A DNA stretch of 64,000 bases from Streptomyces sp. YIM 121038 (GTDB lineage Bacteria; Actinomycetota; Actinomycetes; Streptomycetales; Streptomycetaceae), in contig NZ_CP030771.1 in the NCBI RefSeq assembly GCF_006088715.1, forward strand, positions 5,909,501 to 5,973,500. The letters are read 5' to 3'. The notes under the pieces were generated by a model. It ran no database searches. It saw only the letters and a program-made list of their open reading frames with translations, and had not been told where the DNA came from. The position numbers were made by a program, and so were the translations under genes. This document shows positions 43,213 to 51,371 of this stretch, piece by piece. Each line of letters opens with the position of its first letter. Position 1 is the stretch's first letter.

Positions 43213-43812
43213 TCAAACTGGTACGTACGGGCTATCGCTGCGCGTGGGGCGGGGCGGATCCGGCTGCCGGGACGGCCGCGGAACGGAAATCTCCGGCCAG
43301 TTGTGGACAAGTCGGGTGAGTCGGGCGCGGGCCGCGCGCCGCAGCTCGTCCGCCGCCACCGCGAGCTCCTCCTCCGGGTCGTTGCCGAGCCGGTCGCGCA
43401 GGGAGGCGAGCAGGTGGTCGAGGGCCTCGCTGGGCGCGGTGGCGTCCAGGCAGATCACGAAGGCGTGGCCGAAGCGGCTCTCGTACGCGGCGTGGGCGGC
43501 GCGCAGGGCGGTGGCCGCGGCGGTGTAGGCGCTGCCCGGCGCCACGGCCGGTTCGAGCGGCTCGGCGGCCAGGGCCTCGGTGAGGTCGGCGGGGGTCAGG
43601 TCGTACGCGGCCTCGTCGGCGGCGGCGAGCAGCGCGTCGAGGTCGGGGTAGGGCCGGTGGGCGGTGAGCCTGCGTGCCCAGTGGCTGCTTCCGCAGCAGG
43701 TCAGAAGGGTGCGCTGGGCCTCGTCGGCGGGCGCGGTGTTCAGGGGCTCCAGCGGTCCCGTCGGAGAGGTCGGAGATCCCGTGGTGTCCGGTATGGCGCG
43801 GTGCGACGGCAG
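43213..43812 (-). CDS. OHCU-decarboxylase-like protein, probable CTG start, catalytic residues absent
   Basis: A 199-residue protein related to 2-oxo-4-hydroxy-4-carboxy-5-ureidoimidazoline decarboxylase (LLTCCGSSHWARRLTAHRPYPDLDALLAAADEAAYDLTPADLTEAL; AHAAYESRFGHAFVICLDA; LRDRLGNDPEEELAVAADELRRAARARLTRLV). The segment that normally bears the catalytic HPRIG histidine and the EQ pair is replaced by AAEPLEPAVAPGSAYTAAAT, so urate-pathway activity is unlikely. In this frame the only ATG/GTG is at 43545, inside the conserved domain. Upstream, a GAGGAG site lies five bases before CTG 43812 (LPSHRAIPDTTG), which I take as the start. A GTG-initiated fragment or a frameshift are the alternatives. 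Confidence 0.72.
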   Translation of the reverse strand: MPSHRAIPDTTGSPTSPTGPLEPLNTAPADEAQRTLLTCCGSSHWARRLTAHRPYPDLDALLAAADEAAYDLTPADLTEALAAEPLEPAVAPGSAYTAAATALRAAHAAYESRFGHAFVICLDATAPSEALDHLLASLRDRLGNDPEEELAVAADELRRAARARLTRLVHNWPEISVPRPSRQPDPPRPTRSDSPYVPV

Positions 43813-43823
43813 GGGGGCTCCTC

Positions 43824-44145
43824 GGCGGAGGGCAAACGGGTGAGTGACGGGGCGCCACGCTATCGGGGTGGCGGGAGGGGTGTCCGTGCGCTCTGCGGAA
43901 TCGGCGCGGCGAATTCATCCGGATGGGAGAGTTTGGCGGCACCGAGTGGACGGGCGGGGCCGGGGAGACGGGGCTTAGCGTGGGGGTGTGGACGCCTTGA
44001 TGTGCGAGCGGGCCGTGCGGACGGTGCGGGCCGTGCGGACGGTGCGGGCCGTGGGAGCCGTGCGGACGGTGCGGGCCGTGGGAGCCGCGCGGGCCGCCGG
44101 GACCCCGAGGGCCACGGCGGTGGGCGCCGACGGCGGTGACCGGCG
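43824..44145. other. Intergenic region with tandem repeat, no gene seen
   Basis: This divergent gap must carry the promoters of the OHCU-like and GH20 genes. Besides the tandem repeat at 44011-44098 it holds an AT-richer stretch GAATTCATCCGGATGGGAG with a small ATCCGGAT palindrome near 43915-43922. No coding signal is seen on either strand. Confidence 0.5.
44011..44098. repeat. Tandem repeat with 18/27-bp units
   Basis: GGCCGTGCGGACGGTGCG occurs twice in tandem (44011-44046). It is followed by a 27-base variant with an inserted GGGAGCCGT (44047-44073) and the start of another such unit. It ends about 50 bases before the GH20 start. Confidence 0.75.
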
Positions 44146-45732
44146 GTGACGCGGCGGCGCGCGGCCCTCGTCGGCGGAGGGGCCGTCGCGGCGGGAGCCG
44201 TGGTCATAGCCCTGGTGGCGTGGCCCGACGGCGACGGCGGGAGCGGGCGGCGGAGCGGCCGGGCCCCCACGTCCGCCGAGCCCACGCCCTCGCGGTCCTA
44301 CGCCCTGTCCAAGGCCCCGCGGACCATACCCGCCGTGCGCGAGCACACCCCCGCCCGCGGCCCCGGCTGGCGCCCCGGGCCCGGGGGGCGCGTGGTCGTG
44401 GGCGCCCCGGAGCTGCGGGACGAGGCCCGCCTCCTCGCCGGTGAGCTGCGGCTGCGGTACGGGGGCGAGGCGCGGGCCCGCCCGGGCGACGTACGGCTCG
44501 ACCTGGAGGACGGCCCGGCGGGCGGCAACCCGGAGGCCTACACGCTCACCGTGAAGGACCGGGTCGTCCGTGTCAGCGCCCCCGCGCAGGCGGGCGTCTT
44601 CTACGGCACCCGCACCCTGAAGCAGGCCGTGCGCGCCGACGGCGCCGCGCCCGAGGGCGTCGTACGGGACGCGCCCGCGAAGCCGCGGCGCGGGTTCATG
44701 GTCGACATCGCCCGCAAGCCCTTCCCGGCCGAGTGGATCGAGCGCCGCGTGCGGGAGCTCGGCGACCTCAAGTACAACGAGCTGGGCCTGCACTTCTCCG
44801 ACGACCAGGCGTTCCGGATCGCCTCGGAGTCGCACCCGGAGGTGGTGTCCGCCGACCACCTCACCAAGGAGCAGGTGCGCCGCATCGTCGACCTCGCCGC
44901 GAGCCGCCACATCACGGTCGTGCCGGAGATCGACTCGCCCGGGCACCTGGGCGCCGTCCTGAAGGCCCACCCGGACCTCCAGCTGCGCGACACCCGGGGC
45001 GCGGCGACGCGGGGGGCCGTGGACCTGGCGAACCCGAAGGCGGCCCGGATCGTCGACGACCTCCTGCGCGAGTACGGCGAGCTGTTCCCGGGCGGGCAGT
45101 GGCACATCGGCGCCGACGAGTACCAGGCCCTGGCCGTCCGCGACCCGGAGGCGTCCTATCCGCGCCTGGCCGCGGCCGCGCGCGAGCGGCTCGGCCCCGG
45201 CGCCCGGATCCAGGACCTGGCGACGCGGTGGCTGAACGACCGGGCGCGGACGGTCGGCCCGGCGCGTGCGGTCCGGGCCTGGAACGACGGCTTCTTCCGC
45301 GGCGGCACCACGGCCGTCGACGAGCGCGTGGAGGTCGCGTACTGGACCGGCAAGGAAATCGGCGCCCGCGACCCCGTGGAGTACCTGCGCGCGGGCCGCG
45401 CGGTCGTCAACTACAACGACGAGTACCTCTACTACGTCCTGGGGGAGCCGAACGCCTTCGTCTACCCCACCGGGCAGCGCGTCTACGAGCAGTGGACCCC
45501 GCGCGTCCTGCGCGGCACCCGGCCGGTCGACGCGGCGTACGACGACCGGATCCTCGGCGCGGTCTTCGCCGTCTGGTGCGACATCCCCGGGGCCCAGACG
45601 CAGGAGCAGGTGGCCCGGGGCATCCGGATGCCGCTGCGGGCGACGGCGCAGAAGCTGTGGGACGCGCGGCGGCCCTCGGTGCCCTGGCGCGACTTCGTGG
45701 ACCTCGCGGGGCGGGTGGAGGACGGCGGCTGA
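44146..45732 (+). CDS. Secreted beta-N-acetylhexosaminidase (GH20)
   Basis: A 528-residue glycoside hydrolase that removes terminal GlcNAc or GalNAc from chitin or peptidoglycan fragments. An N-terminal membrane or signal segment ([24 protein letters not shown]) and a Ser/Pro linker are followed by a GH20b-like domain (about 60-165) and the catalytic barrel: [39 protein letters not shown] and the catalytic pair in WHIGADEY (Asp-Glu). A double-Trp-like site ([15 protein letters not shown]) closes it. The GTG start is used. It has no clear operon partners. Confidence 0.88.
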   Translation: MTRRRAALVGGGAVAAGAVVIALVAWPDGDGGSGRRSGRAPTSAEPTPSRSYALSKAPRTIPAVREHTPARGPGWRPGPGGRVVVGAPELRDEARLLAGELRLRYGGEARARPGDVRLDLEDGPAGGNPEAYTLTVKDRVVRVSAPAQAGVFYGTRTLKQAVRADGAAPEGVVRDAPAKPRRGFMVDIARKPFPAEWIERRVRELGDLKYNELGLHFSDDQAFRIASESHPEVVSADHLTKEQVRRIVDLAASRHITVVPEIDSPGHLGAVLKAHPDLQLRDTRGAATRGAVDLANPKAARIVDDLLREYGELFPGGQWHIGADEYQALAVRDPEASYPRLAAAARERLGPGARIQDLATRWLNDRARTVGPARAVRAWNDGFFRGGTTAVDERVEVAYWTGKEIGARDPVEYLRAGRAVVNYNDEYLYYVLGEPNAFVYPTGQRVYEQWTPRVLRGTRPVDAAYDDRILGAVFAVWCDIPGAQTQEQVARGIRMPLRATAQKLWDARRPSVPWRDFVDLAGRVEDGG

Positions 45733-45736
45733 GCGC

Positions 45737-45795
45737 CCCGCCGGAGTTTGAGGACACGCCTGGGCGGGCCAACTAGGGGGGAAAGGGGCACGGCC
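45737..45795 (+). repeat. Degenerate copy E of dispersed repeat family 1
   Basis: CCCCGCCGGAGTTTGAGGACACGCC followed by a GGGGCACGGCCC hairpin resembles the other copies with several changes and a deletion of the central palindrome. It begins four bases after the GH20 stop, where it can serve as terminator. Confidence 0.55.
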
Positions 45796-45852
45796 CTCTA
45801 TGGTGTGCGGCCACGGCAGCACGGGCACGGTGCGAGTACGACGGGGGCGGGG

Positions 45853-46365
45853 ATGGGTTACTGGGGCTATTACGTCGTGGGGAGGAGCGCGCTTCCGCTG
45901 GGGAAGTGCACGGCGCTCGCGGGGGCGCGGGACGAGCTCGAACTGCTCGAGCGGCGGCCCGACGGCTGGCAGGTGTGGGAGTGCCCGAGCAAGGCCACCG
46001 AGGAGGCCAAGGACATCGGGAGCATGAACGCGCTCGCCGCCGAGACCGGCGCGCCCGCCCTCTTCGGCTATGTGATGGACAGCGACTGCGTGGTGGTCGA
46101 GGCGGCCGCGCCGGAGAGCGGCGTGTGGACGACGTGCCTGGCGCGGGACGCGATGGCCGGGTACCTGGCCGCCGGTGAGCTGACGGTCGAGGACTACTTC
46201 CTGGAGCCGCGCGACGCCGCCGAGCGCGCCGTCGCCTGGGCCGCCGAGGCGGGCCGCACCGCGCGCTCGTCGGCGCTGCTCGACGTGTTGCGCGCCGATG
46301 CCGAGCCCTCCGCGGAGCAGCTGTTCTTCCGGTTCCTCGACCGGCTCGGGGTGCTGCCGCAGTAG
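45853..46365 (+). CDS. Hypothetical protein, acidic, 170 residues
   Basis: A soluble protein without signal peptide or membrane segment. It opens MGYWGYYVVGRSALPLGKCTALAGARDELELLERRPDGWQVWECPS and continues with two helical regions rich in Ala, Glu and Arg (AERAVAWAAEAGRTARSSALLDVLRADAEPSAEQLFFRFLDRLGVLPQ). I do not recognise the family, but the composition and codon use are those of a real Streptomyces gene. GGGGCGGGG precedes the ATG. It is 65 bases from the next unknown gene in the same direction. Confidence 0.75.
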   Translation: MGYWGYYVVGRSALPLGKCTALAGARDELELLERRPDGWQVWECPSKATEEAKDIGSMNALAAETGAPALFGYVMDSDCVVVEAAAPESGVWTTCLARDAMAGYLAAGELTVEDYFLEPRDAAERAVAWAAEAGRTARSSALLDVLRADAEPSAEQLFFRFLDRLGVLPQ

Positions 46366-46430
46366 CCCCGCCCCACCAGCGCTTTTCGGCCGCAGTGACG
46401 GAAACGGGCCGTCGGACGCTGTAAGGGCAT

Positions 46431-46997
46431 GTGAAGCCAGAAGAGTCACGTGCGAGCTTGGTGGAACTGATCGCCCAGGCCGATGAGACGGGTCTCGCCG
46501 CGAGCGGGCTCGCCTGCCTCGACCGGTGCGTGCCGCTGTTCGGCGACGGCGTCGACGAACAGGTCCTGCGACCGCTGTGGGCGAACCTCGCGGACGGCGC
46601 GGCGTGGGGCGGGGCGCTCGCCGGGGTGCGGCGGACGCTGACGGCGGAGGGGGCCGGGGAGGGCGCGGCCGGGCCCGCGCGGCCGGGCGGCGGTGAGGCG
46701 GCCGCGCTCGCCCGGCGCATGCTCGCCGCCGTGCCCGCGGAGCGCACCGCGGGCGCCCTGCGGACCTGGGCCGACGGCTGTTCCGCCGCGGCGCTCCAGG
46801 TCCACCGTCTGCTCGACGCCACCGACGAGGGCGTGGCGCCGCTGGTCGCCGCCGAGCTGCGCCGCCAGATACGCGTCCTGGAACTGCTCGGCGGGACCGC
46901 CCCCGGGGGCGGTCTGCGCCAGGTGCTCGACGTGTCGACGGAGGGCCGCCGGGTGCTGCGCGCGGTCGTGTCACGCCGCGCGCGGAGCGCCCCCTGA
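46431..46997 (+). CDS. Hypothetical protein, helical, 188 residues
   Basis: An Ala/Arg/Leu-rich, probably all-helical soluble protein (LVELIAQADETGLAASGLACLDRCVPLFGDGVDEQVLRPLWANLADG; RRMLAAVPAERTAGALRTWADGCSAAALQVHRLLDATDEG; ELRRQIRVLELLGG). No catalytic motif or signal sequence is visible. The GTG start lacks a strong ribosome site. It may be co-transcribed with the unknown gene upstream. Function unknown. Confidence 0.7.
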   Translation: MKPEESRASLVELIAQADETGLAASGLACLDRCVPLFGDGVDEQVLRPLWANLADGAAWGGALAGVRRTLTAEGAGEGAAGPARPGGGEAAALARRMLAAVPAERTAGALRTWADGCSAAALQVHRLLDATDEGVAPLVAAELRRQIRVLELLGGTAPGGGLRQVLDVSTEGRRVLRAVVSRRARSAP

Positions 46998-47080
46998 GGG
47001 GCGCGGGGCTGTGTCCATTCGCGGCTTCGCCGCGTGGGCGCGACCGGCCACGACGCACCCGCGGACGGCCACGGCGGTCG
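46990..47080. repeat. Dispersed intergenic repeat, family 2
   Basis: GGCGCGGGGCTGTGTCCATT, then the hairpin CGCGGC-TTC-GCCGCG, then TGGGCGCGACCGGCCACGAC and GCACCCGCGGA. I recognise this as a second widespread Streptomyces intergenic element, from memory. It lies between convergent genes and overlaps the last codons of the 188-residue protein; only this copy is in the window. Confidence 0.6.
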
Positions 47081-47083
47081 GAC

Positions 47084-48505
47084 CTACGGCGCGAGCACCT
47101 GCCCCAGGCGCGCCCCGGCAGGAGTCCCGAGCTGAGCCCGCGCGTAGTAGACCCCGCTCGCCCGCACCACCGCCCCGTTCTTGTCGGTGTCCAGCTGAAG
47201 CACCGTCCCGTCCCCCTTGTCCTCGCCCTCGGCCCCGATCGCGAGGTCGGGATGACCGTTGCCGTCGAAGTCGGCGAGCGAGACCGCGGAGCCGAGCCGG
47301 TCGCCGGTCTCCGTGACGCCGGGGACGTCCGGCTCGTCCTGGCTGACGGCGAGCGCGCCCGCGCCGGTCAGGCCCGAGCGGGAGCCCTTGAGCAGCAGGG
47401 ACGTGCCCGCGTCCGTACGGGCCTTGCCCGCGCGCGTGATGTCCTCGCCCGGGGCGCCGGTGAGCACGTCCGCGCAGCCGTCGCCGTCCACGTCGGCCGC
47501 CGCGACCGACCAGCCCATCGCGTCGCCCGCCTCGGCCGCGCCGGGCACTCCGGCCGTGGCCTGGTGGACGGTCCGCGCGCCCGTGCTCGTGAGGCCGCCG
47601 GAGCCGCCGTTGACGACCGTGACCTGGCCGCCCGCGTGCGCGCCCGACTCGGCGGTGTACGGCTGGCCGATGACCAGGTCGTCGTAGCCGTCGCCGTTCA
47701 CGTCGGCCGCGGCGACCGAGCGGCCGCCGGGGATGGCGAGCCGGCCGACCCGGCTGAGGCCCGAGCGGGTGCCCCGGAACCAGACGGCCTGGGCCCGGCC
47801 CGCCGGGTCCCGGTAGGTGAGGGCCACGTCCGCGTACCCGTCGTGGTTGAAGTCGCCGGACGCGGCGGCCGGGAAGGAGATCGCCCGCTCGGCGGAGGTG
47901 ATCGTGCCCGCCGCCTCCTGGTCCGCCGAGAACCGCGCGGCCCAGCTGCCGCCCGTCCCGGTGGCCGCGGCGAACACGTCCGCCCTGCCGTCCTTGTTGA
48001 AGTCGCCGACGGCCACGGCCGAGCCGAAGCGCGCGCCGCCGTACGCGAAGTCCTCCGAGAGCTGCATGTCCGTGCCCGAGGCGTAGTCCGGGCCGTACAG
48101 CATGGTCACCGCGCCCCGGTCCTTGTGGCCCGCGGTGTCGTCCTCGCCTGGTGCGCCGATGACGAGGTCCGGGTGGCCGTCGCCGTTCAGATCGCCCCGG
48201 GCGGTGGCGGCGGCCCACTCGTCGCCCGGCTCGTCCAGGCCGGGGACGCCGGGGCTCGACTGGGTGAGGTTCTTGCGCGCGGCCGCGTCGGGGCCGCCGG
48301 CCGCGCCCGGCAGGACGCTCAGGGCGCCCGTGGAACCGCCCGCCCGGGGCATGCCCGCCACCAGGTCGGCGGCGCCGGTGGCGGTACCGGTCGCGGTGCC
48401 GGTGGCCGCGTGCGCCACCGCTCCCGTGCCGCTGACGGCGGCGCCGCCGAGGACGACGCTGCCCACGGCGAGCCAGGCCTTGTGCTTGAGGGTCACGTAC
48501 CCCAC
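47084..48505 (-). CDS. Secreted FG-GAP/VCBS repeat protein (integrin-alpha-like)
   Basis: A 473-residue exported protein. After a signal peptide (HKAWLAVGSVVLGGAAVSGTGAVAHAATG) come at least six to seven FG-GAP repeats with calcium-binding cores: DLNGDGHPDLVIGAPGED, DFNKDGRADVFAAA, DFNHDGYADVALTY, DVNGDGYDDLVIGQP, DVDGDGCADVLTGAPGED and DFDGNGHPDLAIGAEGED. They should form a beta propeller. The role may be adhesion or wall association; no enzyme motif is seen. The start could be GTG 48505 or GTG 48496. Confidence 0.9.
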   Translation of the reverse strand: MGYVTLKHKAWLAVGSVVLGGAAVSGTGAVAHAATGTATGTATGAADLVAGMPRAGGSTGALSVLPGAAGGPDAAARKNLTQSSPGVPGLDEPGDEWAAATARGDLNGDGHPDLVIGAPGEDDTAGHKDRGAVTMLYGPDYASGTDMQLSEDFAYGGARFGSAVAVGDFNKDGRADVFAAATGTGGSWAARFSADQEAAGTITSAERAISFPAAASGDFNHDGYADVALTYRDPAGRAQAVWFRGTRSGLSRVGRLAIPGGRSVAAADVNGDGYDDLVIGQPYTAESGAHAGGQVTVVNGGSGGLTSTGARTVHQATAGVPGAAEAGDAMGWSVAAADVDGDGCADVLTGAPGEDITRAGKARTDAGTSLLLKGSRSGLTGAGALAVSQDEPDVPGVTETGDRLGSAVSLADFDGNGHPDLAIGAEGEDKGDGTVLQLDTDKNGAVVRASGVYYARAQLGTPAGARLGQVLAP

Positions 48506-48737
48506 CCCTTGAGAACTCCTGAGCTCATGAAGCGAACTCCCGGTGAATCAACGAGTTCGTAAGACTTATGGGCGGCGCGGAGGGTTGTACGGGGTGGTGG
48601 GAAAGGGCGCGTGATGTATCCCGCACGCCTGTGGTGTGACATCCAAGCTCTCGTGTGCGCAGGGTTCATGAGAAACGTATGAGAAGGCCGACGGAAGCGC
48701 GGGCACGTGGGCGCGCGGGCAGAGCGGGGCGAAGACG
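48506..48737. promoter_or_regulatory. Divergent promoter region with GAACTC dyad
   Basis: CGAACTC (48533-48539) and GAGTTCG (48553-48559) form a seven-base inverted repeat upstream of the FG-GAP gene, and a further GAACTC is at 48513-48518. The rest is moderately AT-rich and must also hold the promoter of the plus-strand lipoprotein gene. Confidence 0.35.
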
Positions 48738-49637
48738 GTGGGAACTGTGGGGCTGAGGGCGCGGCGCGGAACTCGGGGCGGCGCGCGCCGCCGGTGGACG
48801 CGGGCCGCGGCCGTCGCGCTCGTGGCCGGTTCGCTCGCGTCGGCCACGACGGCCTGCGGCGGCGAGCGGGGGCCGGTGCGGCTGAGCGGCGGCACGTTCG
48901 AGAAGGAACTGCCCCGCGACGAGGCGCGCGGCCAGCGGCTCACCCTGCGGGCCGTGGAGCTGATGAAGGCGACCCACTCGATGCGGATCAACGTCGCCCA
49001 GACCAAGGGGTCCGTGGCGGCCGGCACCGCGCAGCGCCAGGAGGTGACGCTGCACGTCGACCGGGAGAGCAACTGCACCGGCACGGTCGAGGAGGGCATC
49101 ATGCGCGGCGACCTGATCATGATCGAGGGGCGCGCGACCTATGTGCGCTTCCAGGACTCCTCGCTCGACGCCCTCGGCTCGCTGGCCCGCGAGCGCGGCC
49201 CCGCGGTCGCCGCGCAGATGGAGCGGCGCATCGGGCTGCTGCGCGGGAAGTACGTGAAGTTCCCGACCGGCGACGGGAGTTCGGGGCGGCGCGTGATGCC
49301 GTCGGCGCAGTGCGACCTGGACGAGGTGCTCGGCCACCTCGACGGCGTGGGCGGCACCACCACCATCCGCGCCCAGGACGCGACGTGGCGCTACGGCCGC
49401 CGGGTCATACCCCTCGTGGAGCGGCAGGGCGGCACGGACACCACCGTCTACGTCGCGGCGCGGGGCAAGCCGTACCTGGTCGCGATGGAGATGGAGGAGA
49501 GCGGCGGCGAGCGCATGACCATGCGGATCTCCGACTACGACGAGCCGGTCGAGGCGAAGGCGCCGCCCGCCGCGCAGACGGTCGACGCGAGCGAACTCCA
49601 GGGCTTCGGCGACGGCACCGGCCTCTTCCAGGTCTGA
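48738..49637 (+). CDS. Lipoprotein, LppX/LprG-like or DUF-type, function unknown
   Basis: A 299-residue exported protein. The signal has many arginines, a hydrophobic stretch and a lipobox-like TTAC-G, so it is probably lipid-anchored. The mature region has a single domain with strand-rich segments (RLTLRAVELMKATHSMRINVAQTKGS; QEVTLHVDRESNCTGTVEEG; MRGDLIMIEGRATYVRFQDSSLDAL; TTTIRAQDATWRYGRRVIPLVE). The pattern recalls actinobacterial lipoproteins that bind hydrophobic ligands, but the match is weak. It is monocistronic and divergent from the FG-GAP gene. Confidence 0.78.
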   Translation: MGTVGLRARRGTRGGARRRWTRAAAVALVAGSLASATTACGGERGPVRLSGGTFEKELPRDEARGQRLTLRAVELMKATHSMRINVAQTKGSVAAGTAQRQEVTLHVDRESNCTGTVEEGIMRGDLIMIEGRATYVRFQDSSLDALGSLARERGPAVAAQMERRIGLLRGKYVKFPTGDGSSGRRVMPSAQCDLDEVLGHLDGVGGTTTIRAQDATWRYGRRVIPLVERQGGTDTTVYVAARGKPYLVAMEMEESGGERMTMRISDYDEPVEAKAPPAAQTVDASELQGFGDGTGLFQV

Positions 49638-49885
49638 CGGCGACCGTGTGCTCGGCGGTTCCCGGCATCGCGAGTGCCATTTCCGTGTTTCCGAAGATGT
49701 TGTAGCTTTACCGGCGCCGAGAGCTGTTCGACCTTGCTCTCCGCTGCGCGGGCCGGGCGATATCCGCGGGGAATGCGTGTGATATCGCCGCCCGCGGGAT
49801 CAGGAATCTTCCAGTCCTGATTTCGGTGTGCCCGCTTTCGGATTCCCCCCGGTCAACCGATTCCGTCAACCAAAGGGGAAGCATC

Positions 49886-50308
49886 ATGCGTCACAGCACC
49901 AAATTCTTCATGGTGGCCGCCGCGACAGTCAGCGCGGGCCTGCTCGCGGCGGGGCCTGCCGCAGCCGTCCCCAGCACCACCTGGCGGCCTGTTCCCGACG
50001 TGCCCCATTCTGGCTGTTCCTGGAAGGACCACAAGGCGTCGAATTTCATCAGTTTCGCGAACTGCTCCTTCGTGACTGCTGACCGTACCCATCTGCAGTC
50101 CATGATGATCGTGGAAAACCGCTCCACCAAGAAGGTGAAGATAGAGGGGCTGATCACCACGAACTTCGGGGGAGACATCCACTGCAAACTCTCCGACCTC
50201 AACCCCGGGCTGCACACGTCGTGCCTGGGCCCCACCAAGCCCATGCCCGCCGGCGGGCCCTTGGCCACGACGAAGCTCATCATGAACGGTGTGCCGGACG
50301 AGAACTGA
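49886..50308 (+). CDS. Small secreted protein of unknown function
   Basis: A 140-residue protein with a clean signal peptide (HSTKFFMVAAATVSAGLLAAGPAAAVPS, cleaved after AAA). The mature part has four cysteines (HSGCSWKDH, FANCSFVTA, DIHCKLSDL, HTSCLGPTK), compatible with two disulfides, and a beta-rich composition. Codon and base use are less GC-rich than the neighbours, and the 240 bases upstream are AT-richer, hinting at recent acquisition or strong developmental regulation. AAGGGGAAG precedes the ATG. I do not recognise the family. Confidence 0.8.
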   Translation: MRHSTKFFMVAAATVSAGLLAAGPAAAVPSTTWRPVPDVPHSGCSWKDHKASNFISFANCSFVTADRTHLQSMMIVENRSTKKVKIEGLITTNFGGDIHCKLSDLNPGLHTSCLGPTKPMPAGGPLATTKLIMNGVPDEN

Positions 50309-50699
50309 CCCCGTCGCGCGACACCGGCCCTGTCCGGCCGGGTACGCAGACACGCGCTGTCTCCGGGGACGTGAGCCGCGCGAGGCACCCACGGACGTGG
50401 GAACGGCCGGGGCCGCCACCCCCCACAGGAGAGGCCCCGGCCGTCACACGGCACGAACCGCGTGGCGGTCCGTACTCCCTACTGCGTCGGGGGTGCGTTT
50501 TCTGTCACACCTCACCGAGTCACCCGCTAGTTGCGCGTTGTACAAACATGGACGTGCACGGCTTTCACGCCGTAGCGTGCAGTTTCGCGCCGTGTCGCGA
50601 CCCACCAACGCGGGCCGCTTCCAGGCGGACCGCGAGCGGCGGACGGCGCGCCATGAGACCCGTGAGAGCCGCGCCTGGCCAGGCGCAGAGGGGCCCGCA
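50309..50699. other. Intergenic region with terminator and probable sigma-gene promoter
   Basis: Apart from the hairpin at 50403-50444, the stretch contains the palindrome TTGTACAA (50538-50545) and AT-richer sequence that could hold the sigma-factor promoter. An in-frame GTG at 50592 would extend the sigma factor by 36 residues. No separate gene is seen. Confidence 0.5.
50403..50444 (+). terminator. Terminator hairpin after the 140-residue secreted protein gene
   Basis: ACGGCCGGGGCC (50403-50414) and GGCCCCGGCCGT (50433-50444) form a perfect 12-pair stem with an 18-base loop, 95 bases past the stop. Confidence 0.65.
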
Positions 50700-51371
50700 G
50701 TGCAGGGGGAGGACGACGCCGAGCTGACCGCCGCCGTGCTCGCGGCGCAGGCCGGGGACGAGACCGCGTTCCGGACGGTGTACCGCGCCGTGCACCCGCG
50801 GCTGCTCGGCTACGTACGGACGCTCGTCGGTGATCTCGACGCCGAGGACGTGGCGTCCGAGGCGTGGCTGCAGATCGCCCGCGACCTCGACCGGTTCAGC
50901 GGCGACGCGGACCGCTTCCGCGGCTGGGCGGCGCGCATCGCCCGCAACCGCGCCCTCGACCACATCCGCATGCGCGGCCGCCGCCCCGCGATCGGCGGCG
51001 ACGAGACCGAGCTGACCGGAAAGCCCGCCGACGCGGACACCGCGGGCGAGGCCATGGAGTCGCTCGGCACCGACGCGGCGCTCGCGCTGATAGCCCAGCT
51101 CCCGCAGGACCAGGCCGAGGCCGTCGTGCTCCGGGTCGTCGTCGGCCTGGACGCGAAGAGCGCGGCCGAGACGCTCGGCAAACGCCCCGGAGCGGTGCGT
51201 ACCGCGGCCCACCGAGGGCTCAAGCGGCTCGCCGAACTGATGGGCGCCGACGACTCCGCGCGGGCGCGCGGGCTCGGCGCCGTACCCCCGCAGCCGGACC
51301 CGCACGGACGCGCGGTGCCCCCGTCCCCCTGTGTGACGCATTCGCGTACGCGGACGCAGAAGGACATGTGA
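50700..51371 (+). CDS. ECF-type RNA polymerase sigma factor
   Basis: A 223-residue sigma-70 family factor. Region 2 is LLGYVRTLVGDLDAEDVASEAWLQIARDLDRFSGDADRFRGWAARIARNRALDHIR. Region 4 is ALALIAQLPQDQAEAVVLRVVVGLDAKSAAETLGKRPGAVRTAAHRGLKRLAELM. A 35-residue Pro/Arg tail follows region 4. I chose GTG 50700, which has AGAGGGG seven bases upstream; GTG 50592 is an alternative. The stop overlaps the ATG of the next gene (TGATG), so sigma factor and partner are translationally coupled, as for anti-sigma pairs. Confidence 0.9.
   Translation: MQGEDDAELTAAVLAAQAGDETAFRTVYRAVHPRLLGYVRTLVGDLDAEDVASEAWLQIARDLDRFSGDADRFRGWAARIARNRALDHIRMRGRRPAIGGDETELTGKPADADTAGEAMESLGTDAALALIAQLPQDQAEAVVLRVVVGLDAKSAAETLGKRPGAVRTAAHRGLKRLAELMGADDSARARGLGAVPPQPDPHGRAVPPSPCVTHSRTRTQKDM

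Noticed and set aside
44011..44098. CRISPR array
   Set aside because: Tandem units without unique spacers, no cas genes in the window.
46446..46805. 119-residue minus-strand frame opposite the 188-residue gene
   Set aside because: Antisense shadow; the plus-strand frame has better codon-position bias and a helical pattern.
43975..47058. 1027-residue minus-strand open frame
   Set aside because: Antisense shadow of the GH20 and two following genes; Arg/Pro/Ala-rich with no domain pattern and wrong codon-position GC.
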